A DNA stretch of 64,000 nucleotides from Pseudomonas sp. A-RE-19 (GCF_019956555.1 NZ_JAHBDQ010000072.1:148165-212164), one strand, 5' to 3'. Positions 8,511 through 17,300 are shown, counted from the stretch's first letter. Notes: generated from the letters alone by a model not told the origin. Translations and numbers: made by a program.

Positions 8511-9728
8511 TCAGGCGTTGGATTTGCTGATTAACCCATCCGCCCGGAACATCCCGCGAATCCCGCGCACAGCCTGACGAATCCGGTCCTGGTTTTCGAT
8601 CAGGGCGAAGCGCACATGATCATCCCCATACTCGCCAAACCCCACGCCCGGCGAGACGCAAACCTTGGCCTCGGCCAGCAGTTTCTTGGCGAATTCCAGC
8701 GAGCCCAGGTGCGCATAAGCCTCGGGAATCTTGGCCCAGACGTACATCGATGCTTTCGGGTTTTCGACCATCCAGCCCAGCTCGTGCAGGCCTTTGACCA
8801 GCACGTTGCGACGCTGCCGATACTGCTCGGCAATGTCTTTGACGCACTGCTGATCGCCTTCCAGCGCCGCGATGGCCGCGACTTGCAGCGGGGTGAACGT
8901 GCCGTAGTCGTGGTAGCTCTTGATCCGCGCCAGGGCGTTGACCAGCTCCGGGTTGCCGACCATGAAGCCGATGCGCCAGCCCGCCATGTTGTAGCTCTTG
9001 GACAGGGTGAAAAACTCCACCGCAATGTCCTTGGCGCCAGGCACCTGCATGATCGACGGGGCTTTCCAGCCGTCGTAGACGATGTCGGCGTAGGCCAGGT
9101 CGTGCACCACCAAAACATCGTACTGTTTGGCGAGGGCGATCACCCGCTCGAAGAAGTCCAGCTCCACGCACTGGGCGGTAGGGTTGGACGGGAAACCGAG
9201 GATCATCATCTTCGGTTTCGGGATCGAGCCGCGAATCGCCCGTTCCAGTTCGGCGAAGAAATCCACGCCAGGAATCAGCGGCACCGAGCGCACCTGGGCG
9301 CCGGCAATCACGGCACCGTAGATGTGAATCGGGTAGCTCGGGTTCGGCACCAGCACGGTGTCGCCCTGGTCGAGGGTGGCCAGCATCAAATGCGCCAGAC
9401 CTTCCTTGGAACCGATGGTGACAATGGCCTCGGTTTCCGGGTCGATGTCGACTTCGTAGCGATCCTTGTACCAATTGGAAATCGCCCGGCGCAGGCGCGG
9501 AATCCCTTTGGAGGTGGAATAACCGTGGGTGTCTTCGCGCTGGGCAACCGTGACGAGTTTATCGACGATGTGCGGCGGCGTGGCGCCGTCGGGGTTGCCC
9601 ATGCTCAAGTCGATGATGTCTTCGCCACGACGACGGGCGGCCATCTTCAGCTCGGCGGTGATGTTGAAAACGTAAGGGGGGAGTCGATCTATGCGCGCAA
9701 AGCGGCGCGGCGAACCTTGTTCGGCCAT
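8511..9728 (-). CDS. alaC: Alanine/glutamate-pyruvate aminotransferase (AlaC-like)
   Basis: PLP-dependent class I aminotransferase, 405 residues, probably alanine-forming (glutamate to pyruvate). The N-terminus RIDRLPPYVFNITAELKMAA and MGNPDGATPPHIVDKL match AlaC. NPSYPIHIYGAVIAGA, FPSNPTAQCVELDFFE and the PLP-lysine block TLSKSYNMAGWRIGF near residue 237 are all present, as is the C-terminal carboxylate-binding FALIENQDRIRQA. ATG 9728 is chosen because GAGG lies just upstream and because residues before it do not look like the family. It is divergent from the LysE-type gene. Confidence 0.9.
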   Translation of the reverse strand: MAEQGSPRRFARIDRLPPYVFNITAELKMAARRRGEDIIDLSMGNPDGATPPHIVDKLVTVAQREDTHGYSTSKGIPRLRRAISNWYKDRYEVDIDPETEAIVTIGSKEGLAHLMLATLDQGDTVLVPNPSYPIHIYGAVIAGAQVRSVPLIPGVDFFAELERAIRGSIPKPKMMILGFPSNPTAQCVELDFFERVIALAKQYDVLVVHDLAYADIVYDGWKAPSIMQVPGAKDIAVEFFTLSKSYNMAGWRIGFMVGNPELVNALARIKSYHDYGTFTPLQVAAIAALEGDQQCVKDIAEQYRQRRNVLVKGLHELGWMVENPKASMYVWAKIPEAYAHLGSLEFAKKLLAEAKVCVSPGVGFGEYGDDHVRFALIENQDRIRQAVRGIRGMFRADGLISKSNA

Positions 9729-9866
9729 TGTTGCCTCGGATAACGTAAGCGCCCGGAACCGTCCGAGCGACGCTGGCCACTGCGGTGGCCTGTGGCGGAA
9801 TGTAAGGGCAGTCGTGGCAAACTGTCTAGCCTGCGCATCAATAAATTTTTCCCAAGGATATGGTCG

Positions 9867-10529
9867 ATGGAATTTACCAGTGGCTTCTTGCTGAGCCTTT
9901 CGCTGTGCCTGGACATCGGCGTGGCCAATATCGCGATGATCACGCTGGCGATGCAGCGCGGCTATTTTCAAGGCTTTGCCCTGGGGTTGGGGACCTGTGT
10001 CGGCGACCTGATCTACGCGGTGCTGGCATTGGCCGGCATGACCGTATTACTGCAGTACGAAACCGTGCGCTGGGTGTTGTGGATCGGTGGGTCGGCGCTG
10101 CTGCTGTATTTCGCGGCCAAGATGATTTATTCGGCGATTCACCATGAAGCGCTGTTGGCGCAAACCTCGGAGGTGGGGCACAACTCGCATCGTCGCGAGT
10201 TTTTTCGCGGGATATTCCTCGCCATGTCATCGCCCAGCGCCATTCTCTGGTTCGCCGCGGTGGGCGGTACGCTGATCGCCCGTTCCGGTGGCGGCGGCAC
10301 GCTCAGCTCGGCGCTGTTTCTCGGTGGTTTTTTGTGCGCCGGGGTGCTCTGGTGTGTCGGTCTGTGCTTCGCTGCGAGCCACGGCGGCAAATTGCTCGGT
10401 GACAAATTGCTGCGTTATTCCTACATGGCATCGGCAGCGATCTTCTGCTATTTCGCGGTCTACGTGATCCTGTCGGGGTATAACGAGTTCATCGGTCCAG
10501 GCGCCATCGAGCAGTTGCGTGCACTGTAA
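9867..10529 (+). CDS. LysE family transporter
   Basis: Predicted amino-acid or small-molecule exporter of the inner membrane, 220 residues, with about six hydrophobic segments. The opening FLLSLSLCLDIGVANIAMIT carries the LysE pattern in modified form (GxANI where typical members have GPxxL/N), followed by GFALGLGTCVGDLIY and later SSPSAILWFAAVGG. AAGGA at about 9854 precedes the ATG. Substrate is unknown. Confidence 0.82.
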   Translation: MEFTSGFLLSLSLCLDIGVANIAMITLAMQRGYFQGFALGLGTCVGDLIYAVLALAGMTVLLQYETVRWVLWIGGSALLLYFAAKMIYSAIHHEALLAQTSEVGHNSHRREFFRGIFLAMSSPSAILWFAAVGGTLIARSGGGGTLSSALFLGGFLCAGVLWCVGLCFAASHGGKLLGDKLLRYSYMASAAIFCYFAVYVILSGYNEFIGPGAIEQLRAL

Positions 10530-10596
10530 TTGGGCGAATCGGGTTTGGCTTCTATACTCCCAGCCGAACCCACTTTTTCGTACCAGGAGTTGAGTC

Positions 10597-11082
10597 ATGG
10601 ATGAGCAAACAGGCGTCGAAACGGCCGAGCCACGCATTGAAAACGGGCACTTCATGCTCATTGCGGGGCTGGGTGGACGGTTTACTGCGGATACGGCCAA
10701 AGCAATCCCGGACCTATGGGAGAAATTCATTCCCGAAATTGGCAAAATTCCCGGTCAGAAAAGCGAAGTGACCTACGGCATCTGCTGCAATCCCGACGGC
10801 AAGGGTGGTTTCGAATACATCGCCGGCGTCGAGATCAGCAAGCTCGACGACCTGCCCGAGAAGTACCGCTGGATCGAAGTTCAGCCTCAGAAGTATGCAG
10901 TTTTCCAACATAAGGGCTCTTTGGATACCTTGCCCCAGACCTTTCAATACATCTGGAAAACCTGGTTGCCGAAATCCGGTTATGAAGCTGCCGACGCTCC
11001 GGAGTTCGAACGTTACAGCGACGATTTCAACCCGAAGCTCAACACCGGCGTGCTGGAAATCTGGCTGCCGCTCAAAGCGTAA
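10597..11082 (+). CDS. GyrI-like effector-binding domain protein
   Basis: A 161-residue stand-alone GyrI-like/AraC effector-binding domain, without a DNA-binding region. The fold pattern is visible as RFTADTAKAIPDLWEKFIPE, YGICCNPDGKGGFEYIAGVE, and the C-terminal YAVFQHKGSLDTLPQTFQYI with LEIWLPLK as the closing strand. Such proteins bind hydrophobic small molecules or, in SbmC, protect gyrase; here the role is unknown. GGAG at 10588 lies 6 bases before the ATG and the gene appears monocistronic. Confidence 0.8.
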   Translation: MDEQTGVETAEPRIENGHFMLIAGLGGRFTADTAKAIPDLWEKFIPEIGKIPGQKSEVTYGICCNPDGKGGFEYIAGVEISKLDDLPEKYRWIEVQPQKYAVFQHKGSLDTLPQTFQYIWKTWLPKSGYEAADAPEFERYSDDFNPKLNTGVLEIWLPLKA

Positions 11083-11183
11083 TGATCGGGTCGAGCGGCG
11101 GATCGGTGGTCCGCCGCTCTGATCGATATCAACCCCTTATTAATTTATGATCTGCGCCTTCCCCACGCCGATTCCGAGTTGCC

Positions 11184-11672
11184 ATGAACACCGTCATCCG
11201 CCACGTCACCTCTGCTGACCTGGACCGCTGCTACGCCATCGAAACCGTTGCCTACGAAGGCGATGAAGCCGCCACCCGCGAGAAAATCGCCACCCGCATC
11301 GCCACCTGGCCCGAGGGCTTCATCGTGGCGGAAGTGGATGGCGTGGTAGCCGGCTTCATCAATTCCGGTGCGGCGTTTGAAGTGGAAATGTCGGACGAGG
11401 CGTTCAAGGAGCTGATCGGCCACGACCCGGCCGGCCCGCACGTGGTGATCATGTCGGTGGTGGTGCACCCGGACTACCAAGGGCAGGGCCTGGCGAAACG
11501 CTTGATGGGTGAGTTCATCCAGCAAATGCGTGCGCTGAACAAGGCCAGCATCCACCTGATGTGCAAAGAGCGACACATCCCGCTCTATGCCGGGTTTGGT
11601 TTTGCCTACATCAAACCTTCGGCGTCCGATCATGGCGGCATGGCTTGGCATGAGATGGTGCTGGACCTCTGA
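11184..11672 (+). CDS. GNAT family N-acetyltransferase
   Basis: A 162-residue acetyltransferase. The acetyl-CoA binding core is VIMSVVVHPDYQGQGLAKRL (Q-x-x-G-x-A pattern) near residue 89, followed by CKERHIPLYAGFGF. The N-terminus DLDRCYAIETVAYEGDEAA resembles arylalkylamine-type acetyltransferases, so a small amine is a plausible acceptor. It stands alone between the GyrI-like gene and a REP pair. Confidence 0.83.
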   Translation: MNTVIRHVTSADLDRCYAIETVAYEGDEAATREKIATRIATWPEGFIVAEVDGVVAGFINSGAAFEVEMSDEAFKELIGHDPAGPHVVIMSVVVHPDYQGQGLAKRLMGEFIQQMRALNKASIHLMCKERHIPLYAGFGFAYIKPSASDHGGMAWHEMVLDL

Positions 11673-11690
11673 TGATCTGTTTGACGTAAA

Positions 11691-11765
11691 CCGCCTTCGC
11701 GGGCAAGCCTCGCTCCTACAGATTGCATCGAGTTTCCTGTAGGAGCGAGGCTTGCCCGCGAAGGC
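11691..11765. repeat. REP pair (inverted), GTAGGAGCGAGGC family
   Basis: Inverted arms CGCCTTCGCGGGCAAGCCTC and its complement, with a short spacer, between convergent genes. Confidence 0.88.
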
Positions 11766-11790
11766 GATCCGCAGATCGCCACAAAATCTT

Positions 11791-12396
11791 CTAATAGAGA
11801 CTGTCACGCACTCTCGCCGGCGCTTCCCGGTCATACGTGTCGGCATCGAACTGCCCGTCGTTCAATCGCTTGTGAAATGCGCCCGCCGTCGGCAGGGCAG
11901 AGCGTTCAAGGTACTTCTCGGGATTCCACAAATCCGAACGCACAATCGCTTTCGAACAGTGGAAATACGCTGCCTCCACCGTCACCAGCATCACCGTGCG
12001 TGCCGGTTTGCCGTTGACTGCAAAACTTTCCAGCAACTCGGGTTCGGCGCTGATCTGCGCCGTGCCGTTGACCCGCAACGTCTCGCCGATCCCTGGAATG
12101 ATGAACAGCAGCGATACCCGCGAGTCGAGCACAACATTGCGCAGCGTATCGATACGGTTGTTGCCCGGTCGATCCGGGATCGCCAGCGTGCGTTCATTGA
12201 CGATCCGCACGAAACCCGGCGAATCGCCACGGGGCGAACCGTCCATGCCATCGGGGCCGACCGAGCTGATGATCACCAGTGGCGAGGCGCGGACCATCGC
12301 TTGATAGTCCTCGTTCAGGAATGGGATCTGCTTGCGCACCGCACGGTCATGGGGCAGGCCGTAGATCGTTTCCAGCGCTTCGATTGAATTCAACAT
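11791..12396 (-). CDS. Pyridoxamine 5'-phosphate oxidase family (FMN-binding) protein
   Basis: Predicted flavin-binding split-barrel protein of 201 residues, similar to the MSMEG_1061-like branch of PNPOx-fold proteins. Seen are RASPLVIISSVGPDGMDGSP (first barrel strands), PRGDSPGFVRIVNERTLAIP, GNNRIDTLRNVVLDSRVSLL and a helical tail with a Tyr/Arg-rich end. These usually bind FMN or F420 and act on unknown substrates. The gene starts 19 bases from the stop of the upstream GNAT gene on the same strand, so both may be one operon. Confidence 0.8.
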   Translation of the reverse strand: MLNSIEALETIYGLPHDRAVRKQIPFLNEDYQAMVRASPLVIISSVGPDGMDGSPRGDSPGFVRIVNERTLAIPDRPGNNRIDTLRNVVLDSRVSLLFIIPGIGETLRVNGTAQISAEPELLESFAVNGKPARTVMLVTVEAAYFHCSKAIVRSDLWNPEKYLERSALPTAGAFHKRLNDGQFDADTYDREAPARVRDSLY

Positions 12397-12414
12397 CGTT
12401 CATCCCTCTACGAA

Positions 12415-12900
12415 TCAGAAAACCAGCCCCATCCGCCGTTCATAACCGATCCGGCCCTTGTACGCTTCACCACTGTCGACAAAGCCATACTTGGCATACA
12501 GCGCGATAGCCGACTCATTGTCCGCATCCACCGACAACTCCAGCCCTTTGATTTCCGGCCAGGCCTGGCGCGCAACGTCGGGCAGGGCTTGCAGGCAGGC
12601 TTTGCCATAACCTTTGCCCTGGGCGCGGTGATCGACTTGCAATGCGTGCAGGGTGGCGCTGTGTTCGTCGGCCCAGGCCGGCAGCACCGGCGGGCGCTTG
12701 AGCAGCAGGAAGGCCACCGGCGCATCCTCCACCAGCAGCGCAAAGCCTTTGACGCCAGGGCCGGGTTTGGACAGCAAGGTGTGCAACGCACCATGAATAT
12801 CGCCGGAGAATCTGATTTGTTCAGCGTGGATTTCGATGGCCTCGACCTGTTGGCGCTGCAGGGCGTTCAGGCTTTCGTAAGGCACGAGTCGGGCTGTCAC
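12415..12900 (-). CDS. GNAT family N-acetyltransferase
   Basis: A 161-residue acetyltransferase. Core motif LHALQVDHRAQGKGYGKACL (Q-x-x-G-x-G) near residue 81 and ESAIALYAKYGFVDSGE near residue 130 are diagnostic. A GTG at 12900 with AAAGGA about ten bases upstream is preferred; an ATG at 12957 would add 19 residues that look like translated leader. It is the first gene of a likely pair with the flavin-binding protein and is divergent from the sigma-factor operon. Confidence 0.8.
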   Translation of the reverse strand: MTARLVPYESLNALQRQQVEAIEIHAEQIRFSGDIHGALHTLLSKPGPGVKGFALLVEDAPVAFLLLKRPPVLPAWADEHSATLHALQVDHRAQGKGYGKACLQALPDVARQAWPEIKGLELSVDADNESAIALYAKYGFVDSGEAYKGRIGYERRMGLVF

Positions 12901-12976
12901 TGGAGTGTCCTTTTTCCGACGGGAATGAGCCTCGGATTCTAGCGAGTTTGCTCCCATGGATTATTTTTATTTCGGC

Positions 12977-13003
12977 TGTCGATTTGGCTTTTCGCCAGAC
13001 GAC
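12977..13003 (+). promoter_or_regulatory. Candidate ECF42-type promoter
   Basis: TGTCGA at 12977, 17 bases, then CGAC at 13000, located 38 bp before the first gene of the sigma-factor operon. From memory, ECF42 sigma factors recognise TGTCGA at -35 and a CGA-type -10, so this would be an autoregulated promoter. Confidence 0.5.
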
Positions 13004-13041
13004 TAAGGGTGTCTTCCACAAAAAAACCACGGAGAACCCTC

Positions 13042-13467
13042 ATGAATACTCAGACACCAATCCATAACCTGATCGAGAACTATCGCCAGGCGGTCATCGC
13101 CAAGGACGTGGAAAAGGTCATGGCCCTGTATGCCGATGACATCGTCTCCTTCGACGCGGTCAAAGCCCTGCAATTCAAGGGCAAGGCGGCCTACCGCGCG
13201 CATTGGCAGGAATGCATGGAGATGTGCCCGGGGCCGCACATTTTCGAGTTCCACGAAATCGACATCGTGTCGTCGCAGGAGATCGCTTTCGCTCACTGGC
13301 TGGCGCATTGCGGCGGCACCAATGAGAAGGGTGAAACCCAGGCCTGCTGGATGCGCGTCACCGCCTGCTACCGGCAGGAAGCGGGGCTCTGGCAGATCGT
13401 CCACGAACACTGGTCGGCACCGTTTGACATGACGAGCGGCGCGGCGCTGTTCAACCTGGAGCCCTGA
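13042..13467 (+). CDS. NTF2-like / SnoaL-type protein
   Basis: A 141-residue cone-shaped NTF2-like protein (nuclear transport factor 2 / ketosteroid isomerase fold). Visible features are NLIENYRQAVIAKDVEKVMA, LYADDIVSFDAVKAL, the strand-rich middle IVSSQEIAFAHWLAHCGG, and QIVHEHWSAPFD at the end. GGAG at 13031 sets the start at 13042. It is first in a row of YCII, AHSA1 and ECF sigma genes and lies behind the candidate ECF42 promoter. NTF2-like domains are also fused to related ECF41 sigma factors, so a regulatory or ligand-binding role is possible. Confidence 0.82.
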   Translation: MNTQTPIHNLIENYRQAVIAKDVEKVMALYADDIVSFDAVKALQFKGKAAYRAHWQECMEMCPGPHIFEFHEIDIVSSQEIAFAHWLAHCGGTNEKGETQACWMRVTACYRQEAGLWQIVHEHWSAPFDMTSGAALFNLEP

Positions 13468-13595
13468 TCGTCTAGCCTGATTCGTCGGGCTGTTTATCGG
13501 AAAGCAACGCCAAAGCTCCAATCAGCAGCCATAGTTGATCAGTTCGATCAGGGCAACGCTCCAAGAGATGGAGAACCCCTGAAATGGAGAGTCCT

Positions 13596-13940
13596 ATGAA
13601 GTATTTATGCCTGGTCTACAGCGACGAGCTGGAATTGCACTCGCAGCCCGAAAGCCCCAATGACGCCGAGTGCATGGCCTACAGCGAGTCGATCCAGAGC
13701 AGCGGCCGGATGATCGCCGCCGAGGCATTGGAGTCGGTGCAGACCGCGACCACCGTGCGCATGCGCAACGGCAAAATGTCGATCACCGACGGCCCGTTCG
13801 CCGAAACCAAGGAGCAATTGGCCGGCTTCTACCTGATCGATGCCAAGGACCTCAATGACGCCCTCCAGATTGCCGGCAACATTCCGGCGGCTCGGGTCGG
13901 CTGCGTCGAGGTGCGTCCCGTTCGCCAGTTGAATCCCTGA
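13596..13940 (+). CDS. YCII/DGPF domain protein
   Basis: A 114-residue YCII-related protein. DGPFAETKEQLAGFYLIDAK near residue 63 contains the DGPF motif that names the family, and the N-terminus KYLCLVYSDELE and C-terminus GCVEVRPV complete the ferredoxin-like barrel. GGAGAG at 13587 selects ATG 13596. DGPF proteins are the hallmark neighbours of ECF42 sigma factors; they are suspected small-molecule enzymes or sensors, with function unproven. Confidence 0.88.
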   Translation: MKYLCLVYSDELELHSQPESPNDAECMAYSESIQSSGRMIAAEALESVQTATTVRMRNGKMSITDGPFAETKEQLAGFYLIDAKDLNDALQIAGNIPAARVGCVEVRPVRQLNP

Positions 13941-13966
13941 ATAACAATCACAACAGGAGTTCTTTC

Positions 13967-14458
13967 ATGAGTCCGCAATCCGCCCAGCGAAAACCGGCCG
14001 AATTCGAGTTATCCATCAGTCGCCTGATCGATGCGCCGCGCAGCAAAATCTTCCGCGCCTGGACCGAACCCGCGCTGCTCGCCCAATGGTGGGGACCTCA
14101 CGGCATGACCACGCCCGAGTGCGAAATGGACCTGTGGGTGGGCGGCCAGTTTCGCACCCTGATGCGGGCGCCGAATGGTGCCGAGTACCCGACCATGGGC
14201 GTGTTTCTGGAGATCGTCGCCCCGGAGCGTCTGGTGTTCACCGACGCTTTTCTTCCCGGTTGGATTCCCTCAGGCAAGCCATTCATGACCGCCGAAGTGA
14301 CGCTCGAGGACCGGGACGGCAAAACCCTCTACACCGCTCGCGCCATGCACTGGAACGAGGAGGATCGCCAGGCACACGAGGCCATGGGGTTTCACGACGG
14401 TTGGGGGCAAAGCCTCGATCGGCTGGAGACGCTGGTGACTGAAGGCATGCCGGACTGA
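13967..14458 (+). CDS. SRPBCC/AHSA1 family protein
   Basis: A 163-residue START-like (Bet v 1-fold) protein of the AHSA1 group. Family landmarks are RLIDAPRSKIFRAWTEPALLAQWWGP near the N-terminus (first 20 only are the key stretch), CEMDLWVGGQFRTLMRAPNG, and the last helix GWGQSLDRLETLV. It likely binds a hydrophobic ligand. AGGAG precedes the ATG. Its stop overlaps the sigma-factor start as TGATG at 14456-14460, showing coupled translation. Confidence 0.87.
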   Translation: MSPQSAQRKPAEFELSISRLIDAPRSKIFRAWTEPALLAQWWGPHGMTTPECEMDLWVGGQFRTLMRAPNGAEYPTMGVFLEIVAPERLVFTDAFLPGWIPSGKPFMTAEVTLEDRDGKTLYTARAMHWNEEDRQAHEAMGFHDGWGQSLDRLETLVTEGMPD

Positions 14459-15693
14459 TGCCTGGCGAGTCGGTACGGGCGCGAGTCGAGCAGGTCTACC
14501 GCGAAGATTCGCGGCGGATCCTGGCGACCCTGATCCGTCTGCTCGGCGATTTCGACCTCGCCGAAGAAGCGCTGCACGAGGCGTTCTTCGTCGCGGTCGA
14601 ACGCTGGCAGCGTGACGGTGTGCCGGACAATCCGCGCACCTGGCTGGTGTCCACCGGGCGCTTCAAGGCCATCGATGTGTTGCGTCGGCGTGCGCGTTTT
14701 AACGCATCCAAACCGATGTTGATCGCTCAGCTGCAAGAGCTGGAGCAGGCTGACTGGAGTGATGAAGATGTGGAAGACGATCGCCTGCGGCTGATTTTCA
14801 CCTGTTGCCACCCGGCACTGGCGGCGGACGCTCAAGTGCCGTTGACCCTTCGCGAAGTCTGCGACCTGACCACGGAAGAAATCGCCCGGGCCTTTCTCTC
14901 GGCGCCGGCCACCATCGCCCAGCGCATCGTGCGGGCGAAGGCCAAGATCCGTGACGCGAAAATCCCTTATCAAGTGCCCACCCTGACGGAACTGCCCGAG
15001 CGTCTCGACAGCGTGCTGCGGGTGATTTATCTGGTGTTCAACGAAGGCTACTCGGCGTCGATCGGCAGTGAACTGACCCGCGAAGACCTGACGCGAGAAG
15101 CGATTCGTCTCGGTCGATTGTTGATGGAATTGCTACCCGAACCGGAGGTGATGGGGCTGTTGGCACTGATGCTGTTGCATGAATCCCGGCGCCCGGCCAG
15201 GACCTCGCCCGACGGCGAGTTGGTTGTGCTGGACGAGCAGGATCGCTCGTTGTGGGACGCCGAGCTGATTGCCGAAGGCTGTGCACTGGTGGAGCGGGCG
15301 CTGACGACGCGGCGCTTCGGGCCTTATTGCCTGCAAGCGGCGATTGCGGCGGTGCACGCCGAAGCGGCCACGGCGGCGGAGACGGACTGGCCGCAGATTG
15401 TTGGCCTGTATGACGTGCTGCTGCGGGCCGTGCCATCGCCGGTGATCGAACTCAATCGCGCGGCGGCGCTGGCCAGGCGCGATGGGCCGCAGGCCGGACT
15501 GACGTTGATCGAAGGGATTCTGGCGCGGGGCGAATTGCTGGATTACCACTTGGCGCACTCGGCGCGGGCAGAGTTTTACCGGCAGTTGGGGAGGGTGGAT
15601 GAGGCGCGGGCGGCGTATGAACGGGCGCTGGAGTTGACGCAGCAAGTGCCGGAGCGGCGGTTTATCGAGGGGCGGCTCAGGGCGTTGGAGTGA
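14458..15693 (+). CDS. ECF42-type RNA polymerase sigma factor
   Basis: A 411-residue sigma factor, about twice the length of an ordinary ECF. Region 2 includes RILATLIRLLGDFDLAEEAL and NPRTWLVSTGRFKAIDVLRR; region 4 includes LTTEEIARAFLSAPATIAQR near residue 137. The remaining 230 or so residues form an alpha-helical, TPR-like extension ending in DEARAAYERALELTQQVPER, as expected for the ECF42 group, where the extension is needed for activity. No anti-sigma gene is adjacent, again typical. It closes the NTF2-YCII-AHSA1 operon. Confidence 0.9.
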   Translation: MPGESVRARVEQVYREDSRRILATLIRLLGDFDLAEEALHEAFFVAVERWQRDGVPDNPRTWLVSTGRFKAIDVLRRRARFNASKPMLIAQLQELEQADWSDEDVEDDRLRLIFTCCHPALAADAQVPLTLREVCDLTTEEIARAFLSAPATIAQRIVRAKAKIRDAKIPYQVPTLTELPERLDSVLRVIYLVFNEGYSASIGSELTREDLTREAIRLGRLLMELLPEPEVMGLLALMLLHESRRPARTSPDGELVVLDEQDRSLWDAELIAEGCALVERALTTRRFGPYCLQAAIAAVHAEAATAAETDWPQIVGLYDVLLRAVPSPVIELNRAAALARRDGPQAGLTLIEGILARGELLDYHLAHSARAEFYRQLGRVDEARAAYERALELTQQVPERRFIEGRLRALE

Positions 15694-15710
15694 TGTGATC
15701 TTGCGGGCCC

Positions 15711-15806
15711 TATCGCGAGCAGGCTCGCTCCCACAGTGGATCGATGATGTACGCAAAATTTGTGTCCGACAGAGGGCTCATGTGGGAGCGAGCCTGCTCG
15801 CGATGG
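15711..15806. repeat. REP pair (inverted), TGTGGGAGCGAGCC family
   Basis: Arms ATCGCGAGCAGGCTCGCTCC and complement TGTGGGAGCGAGCCTGCTCG with about 40 bases between. Confidence 0.88.
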
Positions 15807-15814
15807 CAGCACCG

Positions 15815-16669
15815 CTATTCCAGCATCTTGCCAAGCAACCAACTCCCCGCCGGCCCCGGTGGATGCAAACGCGACCACAGCGCATCGACGCACACCGGTT
15901 TCGGCCAGCCGCGCACATTCAGCTCCACCAACGAGCCGGCCCCGAACCGTCCCACCAGCCACCGGGGCAACGGCGCCCAGCCGAACCCGCCCTGGGCCAT
16001 TTCCAGCAGCATCAAGTAACTCGGCGCCGACCAGACGCGCCCCTTCGCCCGACTTTCATACGGATTGACGATCGTCGCCAGACGCAGCTCACGGTGCTGT
16101 TGCAGCACGTCCTGATCGATTCCGCTCAGCTTCGCCAACGGGTGAGCGCGGGACACGAACAGGGCGATTTCCGTGCGCTCGTCCACCGTCGAACTGACCA
16201 GGTCTGGTGGGTAGCTGTCTTGCATCTCGGCGAAGGCGACATGCGCCCGGCCCCGTTGCACCAGCGCCACCAGGTCATCGCATTCGGCGATCAGGCATTC
16301 AAGTTCCAGGTCTGGATAACGCTGCTCGAACGCAGTGAGCGCTGCTTCGAAACGGTCGGACTGATAGGTGTCGGAAATCGCCACGGTCAGCTTTGGCTCG
16401 ACGCCTTGGGACAGTTGGCTGGCGGTCATTTCCAGACGGCTGGTGGCGGCCAGAATCTCCTCGGCCCGTTGCAGCATGACGTGCCCGGCCGGGGTCAGGC
16501 TCGGCTTGCGACTGCTGCGGTCGAACAGGGCAAGGTTAAGGTCGATTTCCAGGCTGGCCACGGCGGCGCTGATGGTCGACTGACTGCGGCCGAGCTTGCG
16601 CGCCGCAGCGGAAAACGAGCCTTGGGTCGCCGCCTGGACAAACGCCAGCAGCACTTCGTGGGACGCCAT
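15815..16669 (-). CDS. LysR family regulator of the PACE transporter gene
   Basis: A 284-residue LysR-type regulator. The HTH is GSFSAAARKLGRSQSTISAA followed by LNLALFDRSSRKPSLTPAGH; the effector domain starts near residue 86 (EPKLTVAISDTYQSDRFEAA). It is divergent from a PACE-family efflux gene 89 bp away, the same layout as aceR/aceI in Acinetobacter, which suggests it activates efflux in response to a polyamine or biocide. The ligand is inferred only. Confidence 0.87.
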   Translation of the reverse strand: MASHEVLLAFVQAATQGSFSAAARKLGRSQSTISAAVASLEIDLNLALFDRSSRKPSLTPAGHVMLQRAEEILAATSRLEMTASQLSQGVEPKLTVAISDTYQSDRFEAALTAFEQRYPDLELECLIAECDDLVALVQRGRAHVAFAEMQDSYPPDLVSSTVDERTEIALFVSRAHPLAKLSGIDQDVLQQHRELRLATIVNPYESRAKGRVWSAPSYLMLLEMAQGGFGWAPLPRWLVGRFGAGSLVELNVRGWPKPVCVDALWSRLHPPGPAGSWLLGKMLE

Positions 16670-16758
16670 GAACTATCGCCTTGATCGATGGTTATTGGTT
16701 ATGAAGTATCGTTTCGATCACCGATCATGGCAACCACAGTCACTCAGGGAGCCTGGCC

Positions 16759-17196
16759 ATGAACGCCAACAAATCCATCACTGAACGCATTTTCCAGGCC
16801 ATCGGTTTCGAACTGCTGGCGATATTGATCTGTACCCCGCTGCTGGCCTGGATCATGGACAAACCCATGCTGGAAATGGGCGCGGTGACCATGGCCATTG
16901 CAGCCCTTGCCCTGGCCTGGAACGTGGTCTTCAACGGCCTGTTCGACCGCTTGCTCAAACGCTATTCCATCGTGCGTAACGCGTGGGTCCGCGTGGTGCA
17001 TGCGCTGTTGTTCGAAGGCGGCCTGGTCGCGTTTGGCGTGCCGTTGATTGCCTGGTGGTTGAAGGTCAGCCTGTGGCAGGCGTTCCTGCTGGACATCGGC
17101 GTGCTGCTGTTTTTCCTGCCGTACACCTACGTGTACCACTGGGGTTATGACGTGGTGCGTGAACGGCTGTTGGTGCGCAGGGCTTGTGAGGTTTAA
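16759..17196 (+). CDS. PACE family multidrug/biocide efflux transporter
   Basis: Small inner membrane proton-coupled exporter of the PACE (AceI-like) family, 145 residues, with two tandem bacterial transmembrane pair domains and four hydrophobic helices. The first pair carries RIFQAIGFELLAILICTPLL with Glu18 matching the functionally key Glu15 of AceI; the second pair begins RVVHALLFEGGLVAFGVPLI, the parallel R-x(n)-E pattern. Known members export chlorhexidine and short-chain diamines. GGAG at 16749 precedes the start; the LysR gene is divergent. Confidence 0.9.
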   Translation: MNANKSITERIFQAIGFELLAILICTPLLAWIMDKPMLEMGAVTMAIAALALAWNVVFNGLFDRLLKRYSIVRNAWVRVVHALLFEGGLVAFGVPLIAWWLKVSLWQAFLLDIGVLLFFLPYTYVYHWGYDVVRERLLVRRACEV

Positions 17197-17200
17197 AAGC

Positions 17201-17300
17201 AAAGATCGCAGCCTTCGGCAGCTCCTACGCCGATCGGGTACAACCATAATCACGGATGTACGCCGATCGGCGTAGGAGCTGCCGCAGGCTGCGATCTTTT
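17201..17300. repeat. REP pair (inverted), GTAGGAGCTGCCG family
   Basis: Arms AAAGATCGCAGCCTTCGGCA and its near complement surround a second inverted segment GCCGATCGG...CGATCGGC, giving a long cruciform-capable element. Confidence 0.87.
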
